DNA of 64,000 nucleotides from positions 124,001-188,000 of the forward strand of contig NZ_OY759869.1 of NCBI RefSeq assembly GCF_963662805.1. Direction: 5' to 3'. The notes under the pieces were generated by a model. That model was not told the DNA's origin and ran no database searches. It was given only the letters and a program-made list of their open reading frames with translations. Below are positions 8,824-17,139 of the stretch, piece after piece. The position numbers were made by a program, and so were the translations under genes. The DNA comes from an uncultured Cohaesibacter sp. GTDB taxonomy: Bacteria > Pseudomonadota > Alphaproteobacteria > Rhizobiales > Cohaesibacteraceae. Position 1 is the stretch's first letter. The number at the start of each line of letters is the position of its first letter.

Positions 8824-9855
8824 TTATTGAACAGCGGGGATGCTGCCCAACGTCAGAAAGCCCGTGCGGATCTTGCCCTTGTCGAGACGGACGTCGACCT
8901 CCGAGCCGATCAGATCGCCATCCTTGACGGGCTTGCCCATCAGCTGCATTGCCGTGAGCGGGCCATTGAGGCCGTCACGTTTGGCGGTGAGGGTTGCGCT
9001 GGCCGTTGCGCTGGATGCAGGCGGGTTCAGGATGCGCAGTTTCAAGAGGCCATTGGCAAGTCCGCTGTCATCAATCGCGACGTCGCCAGCAAGCTTCAGT
9101 GTCTTCTGGCCCACCTCGATCTGACTGTCGATCTTTTCGATCTTGCCGGATTGTCTGAGCCAGGCTTTCGCCGGATTGGCCTCGTTGCGAATGGCAGGGG
9201 AGAGGCCATCGACGGCGGTGAAGGAGACCTGACCGGAGAACAGCGGCAGCTGACCGGCCGAGAGATCCGTGGCAGACAGGGACAGGTCGAGATCCGTTGC
9301 TGTCTCCGGGTTCGGGCGGAGATGAAGCGCGATCTTTTCGGCCGAGACATCATCGAGGAGCCGGGCGAGTTGCTGATTGTTGGATGAGACCACCGGCTTT
9401 TCGGCCTCGAACGAGGCGCGCTTGACAAAGTCCGTCGGGCTGAAGCGGACCGAGCCGCGGATCAGCTCGGAGACCATGGTGAAGGTTTCGCCGGTGCGGT
9501 CGTGCGTGAGGTCGACCCGGTTCTCCGCTTCGATGACGGCAAGGTTGGGGGCATAGACCTGCCAGAGGGCGCGGACGGGGCCGCCCTTAGCCTGCCAGCC
9601 GCTTCTGGGATCATTGACCTCGTAGGCGGAGCAGGACAGATAGAGGCGGAAGGGATAGCCGCCAAGGCTCTGATCCGCGCAGGAGACAAGGCGCGTGCCA
9701 TTGACTTCGCGTGCCAACAGCTTGTCGACAATTTCCTGTGCTCTGGTGTAGCTGGTGTACCAGAAGGCGGACCAGCCAGCAAAGACGACAAGCAGGGCTC
9801 CAATGAGGTAGAGATATTTTCGGTGGGACTTCGTCCCGTCGGTATCGGTCTTCAT
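8824..9855 (-). CDS. DUF2125 membrane-anchored protein
   Basis: A 343-residue protein with one N-terminal membrane segment (about residues 14-33: KYLYLIGALLVVFAGWSAFW) and a large, presumably periplasmic, beta-rich C-terminal part that fits the alphaproteobacterial DUF2125 family. The function of the family is unknown. Two Cys (in RLVSCADQS and RLYLSCSAY) lie about 20 residues apart shortly after the membrane anchor and could form a disulfide. The ATG at 9855 was preferred; the frame stays open to an ATG at 9918 with a positively charged extra 21 residues. It is convergent with tyrC and divergent from a gamma-glutamylcyclotransferase. Confidence 0.75.
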   Translation of the reverse strand: MKTDTDGTKSHRKYLYLIGALLVVFAGWSAFWYTSYTRAQEIVDKLLAREVNGTRLVSCADQSLGGYPFRLYLSCSAYEVNDPRSGWQAKGGPVRALWQVYAPNLAVIEAENRVDLTHDRTGETFTMVSELIRGSVRFSPTDFVKRASFEAEKPVVSSNNQQLARLLDDVSAEKIALHLRPNPETATDLDLSLSATDLSAGQLPLFSGQVSFTAVDGLSPAIRNEANPAKAWLRQSGKIEKIDSQIEVGQKTLKLAGDVAIDDSGLANGLLKLRILNPPASSATASATLTAKRDGLNGPLTAMQLMGKPVKDGDLIGSEVDVRLDKGKIRTGFLTLGSIPAVQ

Positions 9856-10028
9856 TGTGCGTTTGATCCTGTGCTGTCTTGGCTTCTGGATGGGTGGCTT
9901 TGATTTGTTGCAAATCATCCGCCTGATTGATATCCAAGAGCTCTTGTCGCCCTTCTATGCCGGTCAATCAAGGCGCAGTTGCGACGGTGAGCAGATTTTT
10001 CAAACCCGAAGAGTGGGAGCGGCTGCCG

Positions 10029-10568
10029 ATGGATGAATTGTGGGTTTTTGGCTATGGCTCCCTGATGTGGCGACCGGGCTTCGAGTTTGAAGAAGCCCAT
10101 GTTGCCGTGCTTGAAGGCTATCATCGCTCACTGTGCGTCTATTCCTATGTCTATCGCGGAACGCCCGAGAAGCCGGGGCTGGTGCTGGGCCTCGCCGAGG
10201 GTGGGGAAACCATCGGTATGGCCTTTCGGGTTGCGGCGCTCGATCGCGAGGCGGTCATCGCCTATCTGCGCGAGCGTGAGCAGGTCACGTCGGTCTATCT
10301 GGAGCGCACCGGAACAGCCCGGCTGATGTCTGGCGACCGCCGGGGAGAAGAGGTCAAGGTGCTCGCCTATGTGGCGGACCCCGACCATGAACAGTTTGCC
10401 GGACAATTGTCGCTCAAGGAGCAGGAACGGGTCGTTCTTGACGGGCGGGGCAAGGCGGGGCCGAACATCGACTATGTGCTCAACACAGTCGATCACCTCA
10501 AGGAAATCGACATCGACGATCCCGAGTTGTTTGCGCTCGGAGCTGCGTTGCGCGCAAAGACCGTGTGA
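10029..10568 (+). CDS. gamma-glutamylcyclotransferase (ChaC-like)
   Basis: ChaC-type enzymes cleave the gamma-glutamyl bond of glutathione, releasing 5-oxoproline. The protein opens with WVFGYGSLMWRPGF, the substrate-binding YGSL loop of the family, followed by the GxxR-like RGTPEKPGLVLGL segment and a central region (REREQVTSVY) that should hold the catalytic Glu. The ATG at 10029, nine bases after GGGAG, gives 179 residues starting right before the conserved block, the normal arrangement; ATG 9957 or GTG 9987 would add 14-24 residues without similarity. The gene ends 13 bases before the stop of the convergent hypothetical gene. Confidence 0.88.
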   Translation: MDELWVFGYGSLMWRPGFEFEEAHVAVLEGYHRSLCVYSYVYRGTPEKPGLVLGLAEGGETIGMAFRVAALDREAVIAYLREREQVTSVYLERTGTARLMSGDRRGEEVKVLAYVADPDHEQFAGQLSLKEQERVVLDGRGKAGPNIDYVLNTVDHLKEIDIDDPELFALGAALRAKTV

Positions 10569-10581
10569 ATGGCTGCCGGGA

Positions 10582-10938
10582 TCAGGCGGAAAGCCGGAAC
10601 TGTGATTTGCCAGCGTCTGCAGACAGATCGGCAATGACCTTTTGGCGTTGCTCATCGCCACCCGCCAGCAGATGCACATAGATGCCGAGGGTCGAAAGAT
10701 CTTCCAGATCAGCATTCTGGAGTGCACGAGGCGACAGGTCGGCGATGTCACCGATCCATTGCACGGTGGGTTGGCCGTCCTTTTCGGTGGCCAGCAGCAG
10801 AACGCAATCCTTGAAGGTGGCCAGATCGTCTGCCGAGATTTGCGAGAATATATAGCGGGTGCCCGCCGAGCTCTGCCAATAGCAGAAGCGGTTGGTCAGA
10901 CTGTCGAGTGTCAGATCGCCGACGGGTCTCTGTATCAT
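10582..10938 (-). CDS. conserved hypothetical protein, 118 aa
   Basis: Not recognised. The small soluble protein has no signal peptide, membrane segment or Cys pair. It contains IGDIADLSPRALQNADLEDLSTLG, an acidic helical-looking segment near the middle, and ends with a basic FRLSA tail. The ATG at 10938 follows GGGGAAAG closely, giving 118 residues; an upstream ATG at 10998 would add 20 residues without a good ribosome-binding site. It is convergent with the cyclotransferase gene. Base composition matches its neighbours, which supports a resident gene rather than chance ORF. Confidence 0.6.
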   Translation of the reverse strand: MIQRPVGDLTLDSLTNRFCYWQSSAGTRYIFSQISADDLATFKDCVLLLATEKDGQPTVQWIGDIADLSPRALQNADLEDLSTLGIYVHLLAGGDEQRQKVIADLSADAGKSQFRLSA

Positions 10939-11077
10939 GGACTTTCCCCAATAAGCGTTTGTCTCAGATTGTCTTTGTCTGAGGTGGTAACGCTTCATTC
11001 CCGATTTTGTTCCCTGTATCCATATTGTGTGTATTTTGTGGCATTCAATACAAGATCTGGATATTTATCGGCGGGGT

Positions 11078-11821
11078 TTATTGCTTCGGCAGACCACCAC
11101 CCGCTGCGCGGGCCTCGGCGATCAATCTGTTGCTGTTTTCCTCGATCATTGTGCTGACCTGCTCGAAGAAGGCCGCCTGCTCCAATCCGGGTTCGATTGG
11201 GGGCAGAACCTCGAAGATGACCTTGCCTGGATAGAGAAGCACCGACTGGCGCGGCCAGAACAGACCGGTGTTGATAGCCACCGGATAGCAGGGCACATTG
11301 AGTTCCTTGTAGATGTAGGCGATGCCGTATTTATAGGCTGGCTCCGCATCAACGGGACGGCGGGTGCCTTCGGGGAAAATGATCAGCTGGCGGGTCTCTT
11401 TCATGCGTTCCTTGGCCCGCTGCATCATGGATTTGAGGGTCTTCGACCGGGCGCCGCGATCGATCGGGATCATTTCGCCGCGCGCCACAGCCCAGCCGAA
11501 CAGCGGGATCCACATCAGCTCGCGCTTCAGGATGAAGAGCGGATCGTCGATGATGGTGAGCAGCGCGAAGGTTTCGTAGACGCTCATGTGCTTGCAGGCG
11601 AGGATGAGGCTCTGATCTCTGGGGATGCGCTCCTGATGCCGCACCTCGAAGGAGCCGCCAACGATTTTGGAGAAGAGCCAGGTGCAGACCCGCCCCCAAA
11701 TGCCGCTGATCGCGATGACATGGCGTCGATGGAAGGGCAGTGTGAACATGCAGGCCAGAACCAGCACGAAGGTGACGGAATAGAAAGCGATGTGAAAGAG
11801 CAGCGATCGAATGAGCAGCAT
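11078..11821 (-). CDS. plsC: 1-acyl-sn-glycerol-3-phosphate acyltransferase (PlsC family)
   Basis: Transfers an acyl chain to lysophosphatidic acid to give phosphatidic acid, at the inner membrane. The LPLAT catalytic motif is present as HMSVYE (HX4E instead of the textbook HX4D, a variant common in this branch), starting at about residue 78; the acyl-acceptor binding motif FPEGTR is at about 150. An N-terminal hydrophobic segment (about residues 5-28) anchors the protein. The ATG at 11821 follows AAGGACG; a TTG one codon upstream is an alternative. The reading frame lies 127 bases downstream of the YdcF-type gene on the same strand and may be co-transcribed with it and ftsEX. Confidence 0.9.
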   Translation of the reverse strand: MLLIRSLLFHIAFYSVTFVLVLACMFTLPFHRRHVIAISGIWGRVCTWLFSKIVGGSFEVRHQERIPRDQSLILACKHMSVYETFALLTIIDDPLFILKRELMWIPLFGWAVARGEMIPIDRGARSKTLKSMMQRAKERMKETRQLIIFPEGTRRPVDAEPAYKYGIAYIYKELNVPCYPVAINTGLFWPRQSVLLYPGKVIFEVLPPIEPGLEQAAFFEQVSTMIEENSNRLIAEARAAGGGLPKQ

Positions 11822-11948
11822 CAAGGGACGTCCTTGCCTTTGCCAGCGTAGAGCCGGCTGGAACCGCGCCTGTTATTGACCAAAATTGTGCCGCTGTCCA
11901 GCGATCAGGACTCACCGCGGCTGCGGCTTGGAAAAGACGGCAGACGGA

Positions 11949-12647
11949 TCACAAAGCCGAGGCGGAGGCCGTTTTCTTCTTGCCCAGTCGTTCGGTCGTC
12001 ACATAGATCAGAGAGGCAAGCAGCTTGCCATATTCCTTGGAGAGCAGCTGGAAATTGTTGAGATCGAACAGGCGGGCGATGAGGGATCGACCATCCGAGC
12101 GGGTGACGATGTGGCCCTGATAGCGCAGCTCCGGCGCAGCCCGGTACATTTCCAGCATGGTGCGGGGCATGTGATAGGCGCTGGTCACGATGATCAGGCT
12201 CTGATAGTCGTTGTTGTGGGCCCACAGGGCGGTCTGGGTGGCATTGGCCACCGTGTTGAGCGCCTGACTGTCGAGCTCGACACAGCAATTGATCTGGGAT
12301 GCCGTGAGCTTGTAGCGTTTCTGCAGGATCTTATTGGTATAACCCGGATGCACCCCGGAAATCAGCAGCTTCTTGCCCAGCCCCTGATTGAGCAGGCTCA
12401 CGGCCCGCTCAAGCCGACCCGCGCCACCTGTCACGACGACGATGGCGTCTGCGGCATCCGGGGTCTTCTCGCTGGCCATGAGGACATAGCTGGTGAAATA
12501 GACCAGACCACCAACCAGAATGACCACCACGACAGCGGCAAACATGACAAGCGTTCGCGCGACCTTGCGCAGCAGAGACCGCGGCTTCCGCGTGTCTGCG
12601 GGCCGGTCCTCATCGGTCAGATTGCTGCTTTGTTGGTGGTCGGACAT
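11949..12647 (-). CDS. YdcF/SanA-like DUF218 membrane protein
   Basis: A 232-residue protein with one N-terminal transmembrane helix (about residues 30-52) and a DUF218 domain outside or at the membrane: DAIVVVTGGAGRLERAV, KKLLISGVHPG and the SLIIVTSAYHMPRTM block, which contain the conserved Gly/Ser/His positions of the family. DUF218 proteins are linked to cell-envelope barrier functions, but the reaction is not established. It sits just downstream of ftsX on the same strand (32-base gap) and upstream of plsC, giving a plausible ftsE-ftsX-ydcF-plsC envelope operon as found in Rhizobiales. Confidence 0.85.
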   Translation of the reverse strand: MSDHQQSSNLTDEDRPADTRKPRSLLRKVARTLVMFAAVVVVILVGGLVYFTSYVLMASEKTPDAADAIVVVTGGAGRLERAVSLLNQGLGKKLLISGVHPGYTNKILQKRYKLTASQINCCVELDSQALNTVANATQTALWAHNNDYQSLIIVTSAYHMPRTMLEMYRAAPELRYQGHIVTRSDGRSLIARLFDLNNFQLLSKEYGKLLASLIYVTTERLGKKKTASASAL

Positions 12648-12679
12648 GCGGGTCTTTGATGCGTGTGATTGGTTAGAGG

Positions 12680-13894
12680 TCAGGCCAGTTTGCTCAGTGT
12701 ATTCATGACCGTCAATCTTGTCGTTATTGCGGTGAATATGGCGATGAGCAAAATCAGCGCGAAGGTGCCCAGATAGGCAGCGTAGCCCAGCTGAATGACA
12801 CCCAGAAGAGCCTGCATCTGATCCATGGCGGCGGATCCCTCATCCTGTCTGACAATGAGCTGCAGGATGAGAAAGGTGACGATGGCAGCCGAGCCACCGG
12901 CGAGAGATCCCTTAAAGCCGAGGGTGAAGAATTTGCGCTGGAATTCACCAGCGATGAACCTGTTGCTGGCCCCGACAAAGTGCAGCACCTCGATGGTCTC
13001 GCGGTTGCCGGACATGGCCGATCGGGTCGCAAAGATCACGGTCAGAATCGTGGCGGCGATCACGAGGAAGAGGATGGTGAAGCCGACGATGATGGCGGTT
13101 TCGGCCATCGACTTCAGCCGGTCGACCCAGAAGCGGTGGTTGTCGAGAATGGCACCCGAGACCTGTTGCTGCAGGGCTGTGCTCAATGCCGGGAAGTCGA
13201 CCGTGTCCGGATCGGCGATGGTCAGCTCGATGAGGCGGGGAACCGGCAGGTCATCGAAGGCCAGATCAAGCCCGAGCCAGGGCTCGAGCAGGGCGCTTGA
13301 TTCATTCTGGCTCAACAGGGTCGCCGTGCCGATGCCGGGGGTCTCGCGGGCAATCCTGATGGCCTTGGCGAGTTCTCCTTCGATGTCGACCCCTTCGAGC
13401 TTGCGAATCTGGATGGTTGCCCCGCGGGAGATGTCCGATTGCCAATCGTGCGTCGCGTCCGAAATGATCGTCACTGCCGCCACAGTGAGGGCGGCAAGGA
13501 AGCTCATGATGGCAATCACCAGCACGAGGGCATGTCCCGCGATTGTGCCTTTGGGGACGATCGGGCCGGGCTGGTTGCCGATGGCGAAATTGGCTGCGTT
13601 GGTGAAGACCTTGGGCTTGATCGATTTGCGCGGGGACTTTTGCTTTTTCTTCTTTGATTTTTTGGGAAGCGGACGTGCGGGTTCGTCCGTTCTGGCAGTG
13701 ATGGCAGGGCCAGTGGTCGCGTTGGGCGAGGGCGCGAAAGCCTCCTGTCCCACGGGGCTGAGGTTTGGCCCCATGCGGGGCTGGCCGCTGGGGAGTGGAG
13801 GATGGGCCGGTGCGGATTTGGGCACGGGAGCATGCGGACGGCCAAGCTCGTCCCGTCCCTGATCCTTGTCTGATTTTCCTCTATCTCCTGCCAT
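12680..13894 (-). CDS. ftsX: cell division protein FtsX
   Basis: Membrane partner of FtsE; the FtsEX complex transmits ATP hydrolysis to periplasmic peptidoglycan hydrolases at the septum. The C-terminal about 300 residues have the FtsX layout: one membrane helix (near residues 135-160), a periplasmic domain, then three helices (about 265-290, 310-345, 370-395). The N-terminal about 100 residues are an extra proline-rich and lysine-rich cytoplasmic extension (for example KKSKKKKQKSPRK), longer than the roughly 300-residue E. coli type. The ATG at 13894, after AGGCGGAG, is 14 bases past the ftsE stop; an overlapping ATG at 13915 is possible. Confidence 0.9.
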   Translation of the reverse strand: MAGDRGKSDKDQGRDELGRPHAPVPKSAPAHPPLPSGQPRMGPNLSPVGQEAFAPSPNATTGPAITARTDEPARPLPKKSKKKKQKSPRKSIKPKVFTNAANFAIGNQPGPIVPKGTIAGHALVLVIAIMSFLAALTVAAVTIISDATHDWQSDISRGATIQIRKLEGVDIEGELAKAIRIARETPGIGTATLLSQNESSALLEPWLGLDLAFDDLPVPRLIELTIADPDTVDFPALSTALQQQVSGAILDNHRFWVDRLKSMAETAIIVGFTILFLVIAATILTVIFATRSAMSGNRETIEVLHFVGASNRFIAGEFQRKFFTLGFKGSLAGGSAAIVTFLILQLIVRQDEGSAAMDQMQALLGVIQLGYAAYLGTFALILLIAIFTAITTRLTVMNTLSKLA

Positions 13895-13907
13895 ATCCGC
13901 GCTCCGC

Positions 13908-14567
13908 CTAATCATATATGTAGAGCGCGCCATCGTTCAGGACGATGCGGCGGGCTTCGACCTGATCCATCAGGCCGGTGTCATGTGTCGCGATGACGAT
14001 GGAGGTGCCGGAGCGGTGCAGCTCGACGAAGAGGCGCAGCAGGCGCCGGGCGAGAATCGGGTCGACGTTTCCCGTCGGCTCGTCGGCGAGCAGCAACTTG
14101 GGGCGCGAGATGAGCGCGCGGGCAATGGCGGCGCGCTGCTTTTCTCCGCCCGACATCACCGGCGGGTAGACATGCATGCGGTGGCCAAGGCCGACCCATT
14201 GCAAGAGTTCGGCCACGTCGGTGCGATAATCCTGCTCGGAAAGGCCTTGAACGCGCAGGGGCAGGGCGACATTCTCGAATGTGGTGAGATGATTGAGCAG
14301 GCGGAATTCCTGAAAGACAAAGCCGATCTGGCGACGCAATTGGGACAATTCGTCGTGATCGAGTCGGGCGGTGTCCTTGTTGAACACCTTGATCAGGCCC
14401 CGGTTAGGCTTCAGGGACAGGAACATCAATTGCAGCAGCGAGGTCTTGCCTGCCCCCGAAGGGCCGGACAGAAACTGGAAGGAATTGGGCGGAATGTGGA
14501 AAGACACATCACGGAGCACTTCCTGCCCCATGCCGTATCGCAGTCCAACATTTTCAAACCGAATCAA
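13908..14567 (-). CDS. ftsE: cell division ATP-binding protein FtsE
   Basis: ABC ATPase of the FtsEX division complex. Walker A GPSGAGKTS is near residues 35-43, the signature MSGGEKQR is present in the middle of the protein, and Walker B LLLADEPTGNVD follows. The longest frame begins at 14660, but family proteins start with MIRFENVGLRYG; that sequence begins here at a TTG (14567) preceded by AAGGGA, giving 219 residues, the normal FtsE length. The start is therefore taken as TTG. The signature and D-loop are intact, so it should be active. ftsX follows 13 bases downstream. Confidence 0.92.
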   Translation of the reverse strand: MIRFENVGLRYGMGQEVLRDVSFHIPPNSFQFLSGPSGAGKTSLLQLMFLSLKPNRGLIKVFNKDTARLDHDELSQLRRQIGFVFQEFRLLNHLTTFENVALPLRVQGLSEQDYRTDVAELLQWVGLGHRMHVYPPVMSGGEKQRAAIARALISRPKLLLADEPTGNVDPILARRLLRLFVELHRSGTSIVIATHDTGLMDQVEARRIVLNDGALYIYD

Positions 14568-14769
14568 ACCGAAAGTCCCTTCCCTCAACTTAGTTGAGAG
14601 CCTGCATGATTTCTGCGTCGAATACACCCGCTTTGTAGGGCTTGTTACGACTCTTGGCAAAGCGTTAAGGGCTGATATTCTATGTTGTGGATGATTCGCC
14701 TGTTTTCAATCACTTTCGAACAGGGCGAGATCCGATTTTCGCCGTTCCTGCCTGAGCAACGACAGACCG

Positions 14770-15858
14770 ATGAAGATTACCTGCCCCAATTGTACCACGA
14801 GCTATCAAGTGCCGGATGGATCCATCCGCGCCGAGGGACGCACTGTGAAGTGTGCGACCTGTGGCGAGAAGTGGCATGCGGAGCCGGAGCCTGATGACGC
14901 CGCTGCGCCTGAAGCTCTGGAAGATGCGGACAAGGAGCAGAGTCAGGACGATATCGATGCGCTGTTCGACAGCCCCTCGGGTGGTGAGGAGCAGAGCCAG
15001 GATGATATCGACGCGCTGTTCGACAGTCCCTCGGGTGGTGAGGAACAGAGCCAGGATGATATCGACGCGCTGTTCGATAGCCCTTCAGGCGGTAAGGAGC
15101 AGAGCCAGGATGACATAGACTCGCTGTTTGACAGCCCCTCGGGTGGCGAGGAACAGAGTCAGGACGATGTCGATGCCCTGTTCGGTGGTGGCAGCTCGGG
15201 CGATGACGAAGAAGAAGTGGTCAAGTCGTCGGGCAGTGGCACTGCCGATCCGTTTGTCGTAAGCGCTGACAAGGACCAGCTGTCCGGTTCTGAAGTTGTC
15301 GACATGATGAATGCCGCGTCCTTTGAAGCACAGAAGGCACTCGCTCAGGGCAAAGATATCGAATCAAAGGCCGGTCGCGGCAAGCACCGGTTGGGCAAGG
15401 GCAAATCGAAGAAGGGCGAAGCGCAGGAGAATTCGAACCGGGAATGGGCCATCGGCTCGGTGGCACTCGGTTGCGTGCTGGCCATTGTCATCGGTCTTTT
15501 TGCTGCGCCGAAATTCTGGGTCCGGACCTTCCCCGATCTTGCTTCCTTCTACGGGATGATTGGCATGTCGGTGAATGTGGCCGGAGTGGATATCGACACG
15601 GTGAATGTCAAACTTTTGCGCCGCGCAGGCTCTCCGGTCATCTCGGTGGATGCAGAACTTGTGAATCCAGAGGCTGATCCGGTGCTTCTGCCCGCTGTTG
15701 AGTTTTCTGTCCTTGGCAAGGATGACGACGAGCTTTATTCATGGGCTATCGAGCCCGACAAGACTGGCCTTGGTCCCGGTGAGCACAAACGCATCCAAAC
15801 CTCCGTTGCGGCGCCGTCTAATGCCCAGTTCATCTATATGCGGGTTTTCCATCAATAG
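14770..15858 (+). CDS. MJ0042 zinc-ribbon membrane protein with five SQDDIDALF repeats
   Basis: A 362-residue protein in three parts. Residues 1-36 are an MJ0042 zinc ribbon (CPNC at 5-8, CATC at 28-31). Residues 55-144 are five tandem 18-residue repeats, each containing SQDDIDALF followed by DSPSGG; the last copy is degenerate. A lysine-rich linker leads to one membrane helix (about 226-250), then a roughly 110-residue C-terminal domain resembling the DUF3426-type region that often accompanies this zinc ribbon. The predicted topology is cytoplasmic zinc ribbon and repeats, with the C-terminus outside. It is divergent from ftsE and upstream of hpt. The function is unknown. The repeat resembles the FliM N-terminal CheY-binding motif (SQxEIDALL). 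Confidence 0.8.
   Translation: MKITCPNCTTSYQVPDGSIRAEGRTVKCATCGEKWHAEPEPDDAAAPEALEDADKEQSQDDIDALFDSPSGGEEQSQDDIDALFDSPSGGEEQSQDDIDALFDSPSGGKEQSQDDIDSLFDSPSGGEEQSQDDVDALFGGGSSGDDEEEVVKSSGSGTADPFVVSADKDQLSGSEVVDMMNAASFEAQKALAQGKDIESKAGRGKHRLGKGKSKKGEAQENSNREWAIGSVALGCVLAIVIGLFAAPKFWVRTFPDLASFYGMIGMSVNVAGVDIDTVNVKLLRRAGSPVISVDAELVNPEADPVLLPAVEFSVLGKDDDELYSWAIEPDKTGLGPGEHKRIQTSVAAPSNAQFIYMRVFHQ
14932..15201 (+). repeat. five tandem 54-bp in-frame repeats
   Basis: Five head-to-tail copies of a 54-base unit, each coding for 18 residues around SQDDIDALF; copy borders are about 14932, 14986, 15040, 15094 and 15148. Copies 1-4 differ mainly at synonymous sites plus a few replacements (E/K, A/S); copy 5 diverges after ALF. 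The high identity suggests recent expansion by slippage or unequal recombination, so copy number may vary between strains. Confidence 0.95.
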
Positions 15859-15915
15859 CGCATGTTGTATCGCGCTGTGACCTGAGTATGCGCGAAAAGG
15901 ACGCCCTGCACTTCC

Positions 15916-16446
15916 ATGACCGACACCATTCATGTCCTCTTTGACGAGGCTGCGCTCGACAAGCGCAATGCCGAACTGGCCGCTGCCATTGCCAAGGCAA
16001 ATTATCAAAACCTGTTGGTGATCGCTGTGCTCAAGGGGAGCTTTGTCTTCGCTGCCGATCTCTTGCGCGCGCTCTATAGGGCCGGTGTTCCGCTCGAGGT
16101 CGAGTTCATGTCGCTTTCGAGCTATGGCTCGGGAACCAAAAGCTCGGGTGATGTGAAGATTGTGCGTGACGTGGATGCGAATGTCGATGGCCGTGACGTG
16201 CTGCTGATCGATGATATCCTCGAATCCGGCCGTACATTGGCCTTTGCCAAATCCATGCTGAGCGAGCGCGGGGCGGCCCGTGTGGATGTTGCGGTTCTGC
16301 TCGACAAGAAGGGCAAACGCGTTGCCGAGATCGAAGGCGAATATGTCGGTTTCGACTGCCCGGACAAGTTTGTTGTCGGCTATGGCATGGACAAGGCCCA
16401 CTCCTATCGCGAAGTTCCCTTCGTCGGCTATCTGACGGATTTTTGA
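15916..16446 (+). CDS. hpt: hypoxanthine phosphoribosyltransferase
   Basis: Purine salvage: transfers the phosphoribosyl group of PRPP to hypoxanthine (and usually guanine). A 176-residue type I PRTase. The PRPP loop VLLIDDILESGRT is at about residues 94-106; the PP-binding loop AVLKGSFVFAADL and the hood region with KFVVGYGMD, including the base-contacting residues, are intact. It lies 57 bases after the zinc-ribbon protein gene on the same strand, so the two may share a transcript. No regulatory element is evident in the short spacer. Confidence 0.95.
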   Translation: MTDTIHVLFDEAALDKRNAELAAAIAKANYQNLLVIAVLKGSFVFAADLLRALYRAGVPLEVEFMSLSSYGSGTKSSGDVKIVRDVDANVDGRDVLLIDDILESGRTLAFAKSMLSERGAARVDVAVLLDKKGKRVAEIEGEYVGFDCPDKFVVGYGMDKAHSYREVPFVGYLTDF

Positions 16447-16609
16447 AGTCAGAGGGGCTGGTCAGGCCCCGAGCCGATGTGCAAACATCCCGTTCCTTTC
16501 ACATTTCGTTCCCGCCTTCGCTTTTAGTAAACCTTTTGCATGTCAAATAGAGATGCAAGGTCGGCAAAAGATCTTGGCGTGAGTAAAAAGAGTATGTGGG
16601 AGTGGGAAT

Positions 16610-17020
16610 ATGGCCCGAATTCTTCTGACTGAAGACGATGACGGGGTGCGCATGTTTGTGCAGCGGGCTTTGATGATGGACGGGCATGACGTGGCCACAG
16701 CCGAAGACGGCACCGATGCTCTCGATGTGCTTGCCGAATGTGATGGTGCCTTTGACCTGCTGCTGACCGACATCAAGATGCCGGAAATGGACGGCATCGC
16801 GCTGGCCCAATCTGCCGCAAAGGACTGGCCGGACATGACCATCCTGATGATGACCGGATATGCGGATCAGCGTGAGCGGTGTGACAGTCTCAACGCGATC
16901 GTGCATGATGTGGTTTCGAAACCTTTTTCCCTCACCGAAATCCGGGGTGCTGTTCGCAATGCGCTCCGTGGTGAGGAAGCGGGCGATCCGACGTCGATGG
17001 CTCGTGCGATGTATGGCTGA
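16610..17020 (+). CDS. cpdR: single-domain response regulator CpdR
   Basis: A 136-residue receiver domain without output domain. The acidic pair is in LLTEDDDG, the phospho-acceptor is Asp54 in LLTDIKMPEMDG, the switch Thr is in MMTGY and the conserved Lys is in VVSKPFSL. In Caulobacter and Rhizobiales, CpdR in its unphosphorylated form directs ClpXP to degrade cell-cycle regulators such as CtrA-pathway proteins and is switched off by the CckA-ChpT phosphorelay. The assignment rests on overall resemblance (MARILLTEDDD start, the SLNAIVHDVVSKPF segment). It is followed by a perfect-stem terminator. Confidence 0.88.
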   Translation: MARILLTEDDDGVRMFVQRALMMDGHDVATAEDGTDALDVLAECDGAFDLLLTDIKMPEMDGIALAQSAAKDWPDMTILMMTGYADQRERCDSLNAIVHDVVSKPFSLTEIRGAVRNALRGEEAGDPTSMARAMYG

Positions 17021-17057
17021 GCCGACAGGCTTGGATGTCAGCAAAGAGACAATGAGA

Positions 17058-17088
17058 AAAAGGGATGGCTGGTGCCATCCCTTTTCGT
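17058..17088. terminator. bidirectional rho-independent terminator between cpdR and lysA
   Basis: A perfect 12-bp inverted repeat (17058-17069 with 17074-17085) has a TGGT loop and an A-rich left and T-rich right arm, followed by CGTTT. It lies between the convergent cpdR and lysA and can stop transcription from both sides. Confidence 0.92.
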
Positions 17089-17139
17089 TTCTAGGGTCTG
17101 TTTGACGTATCGAGAAGGCGTGCTGTTGTGCCGCTCGTC

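Noticed and set aside
14932..15201. Tandem repeats resembling a CRISPR array
   Set aside because: The 54-base units abut without spacers and stay in frame inside a protein; they are coding repeats.
16444..16480. Terminator after hpt
   Set aside because: A five-base GGGGC/GCCCC stem is visible, but it is short and lacks a T tract.
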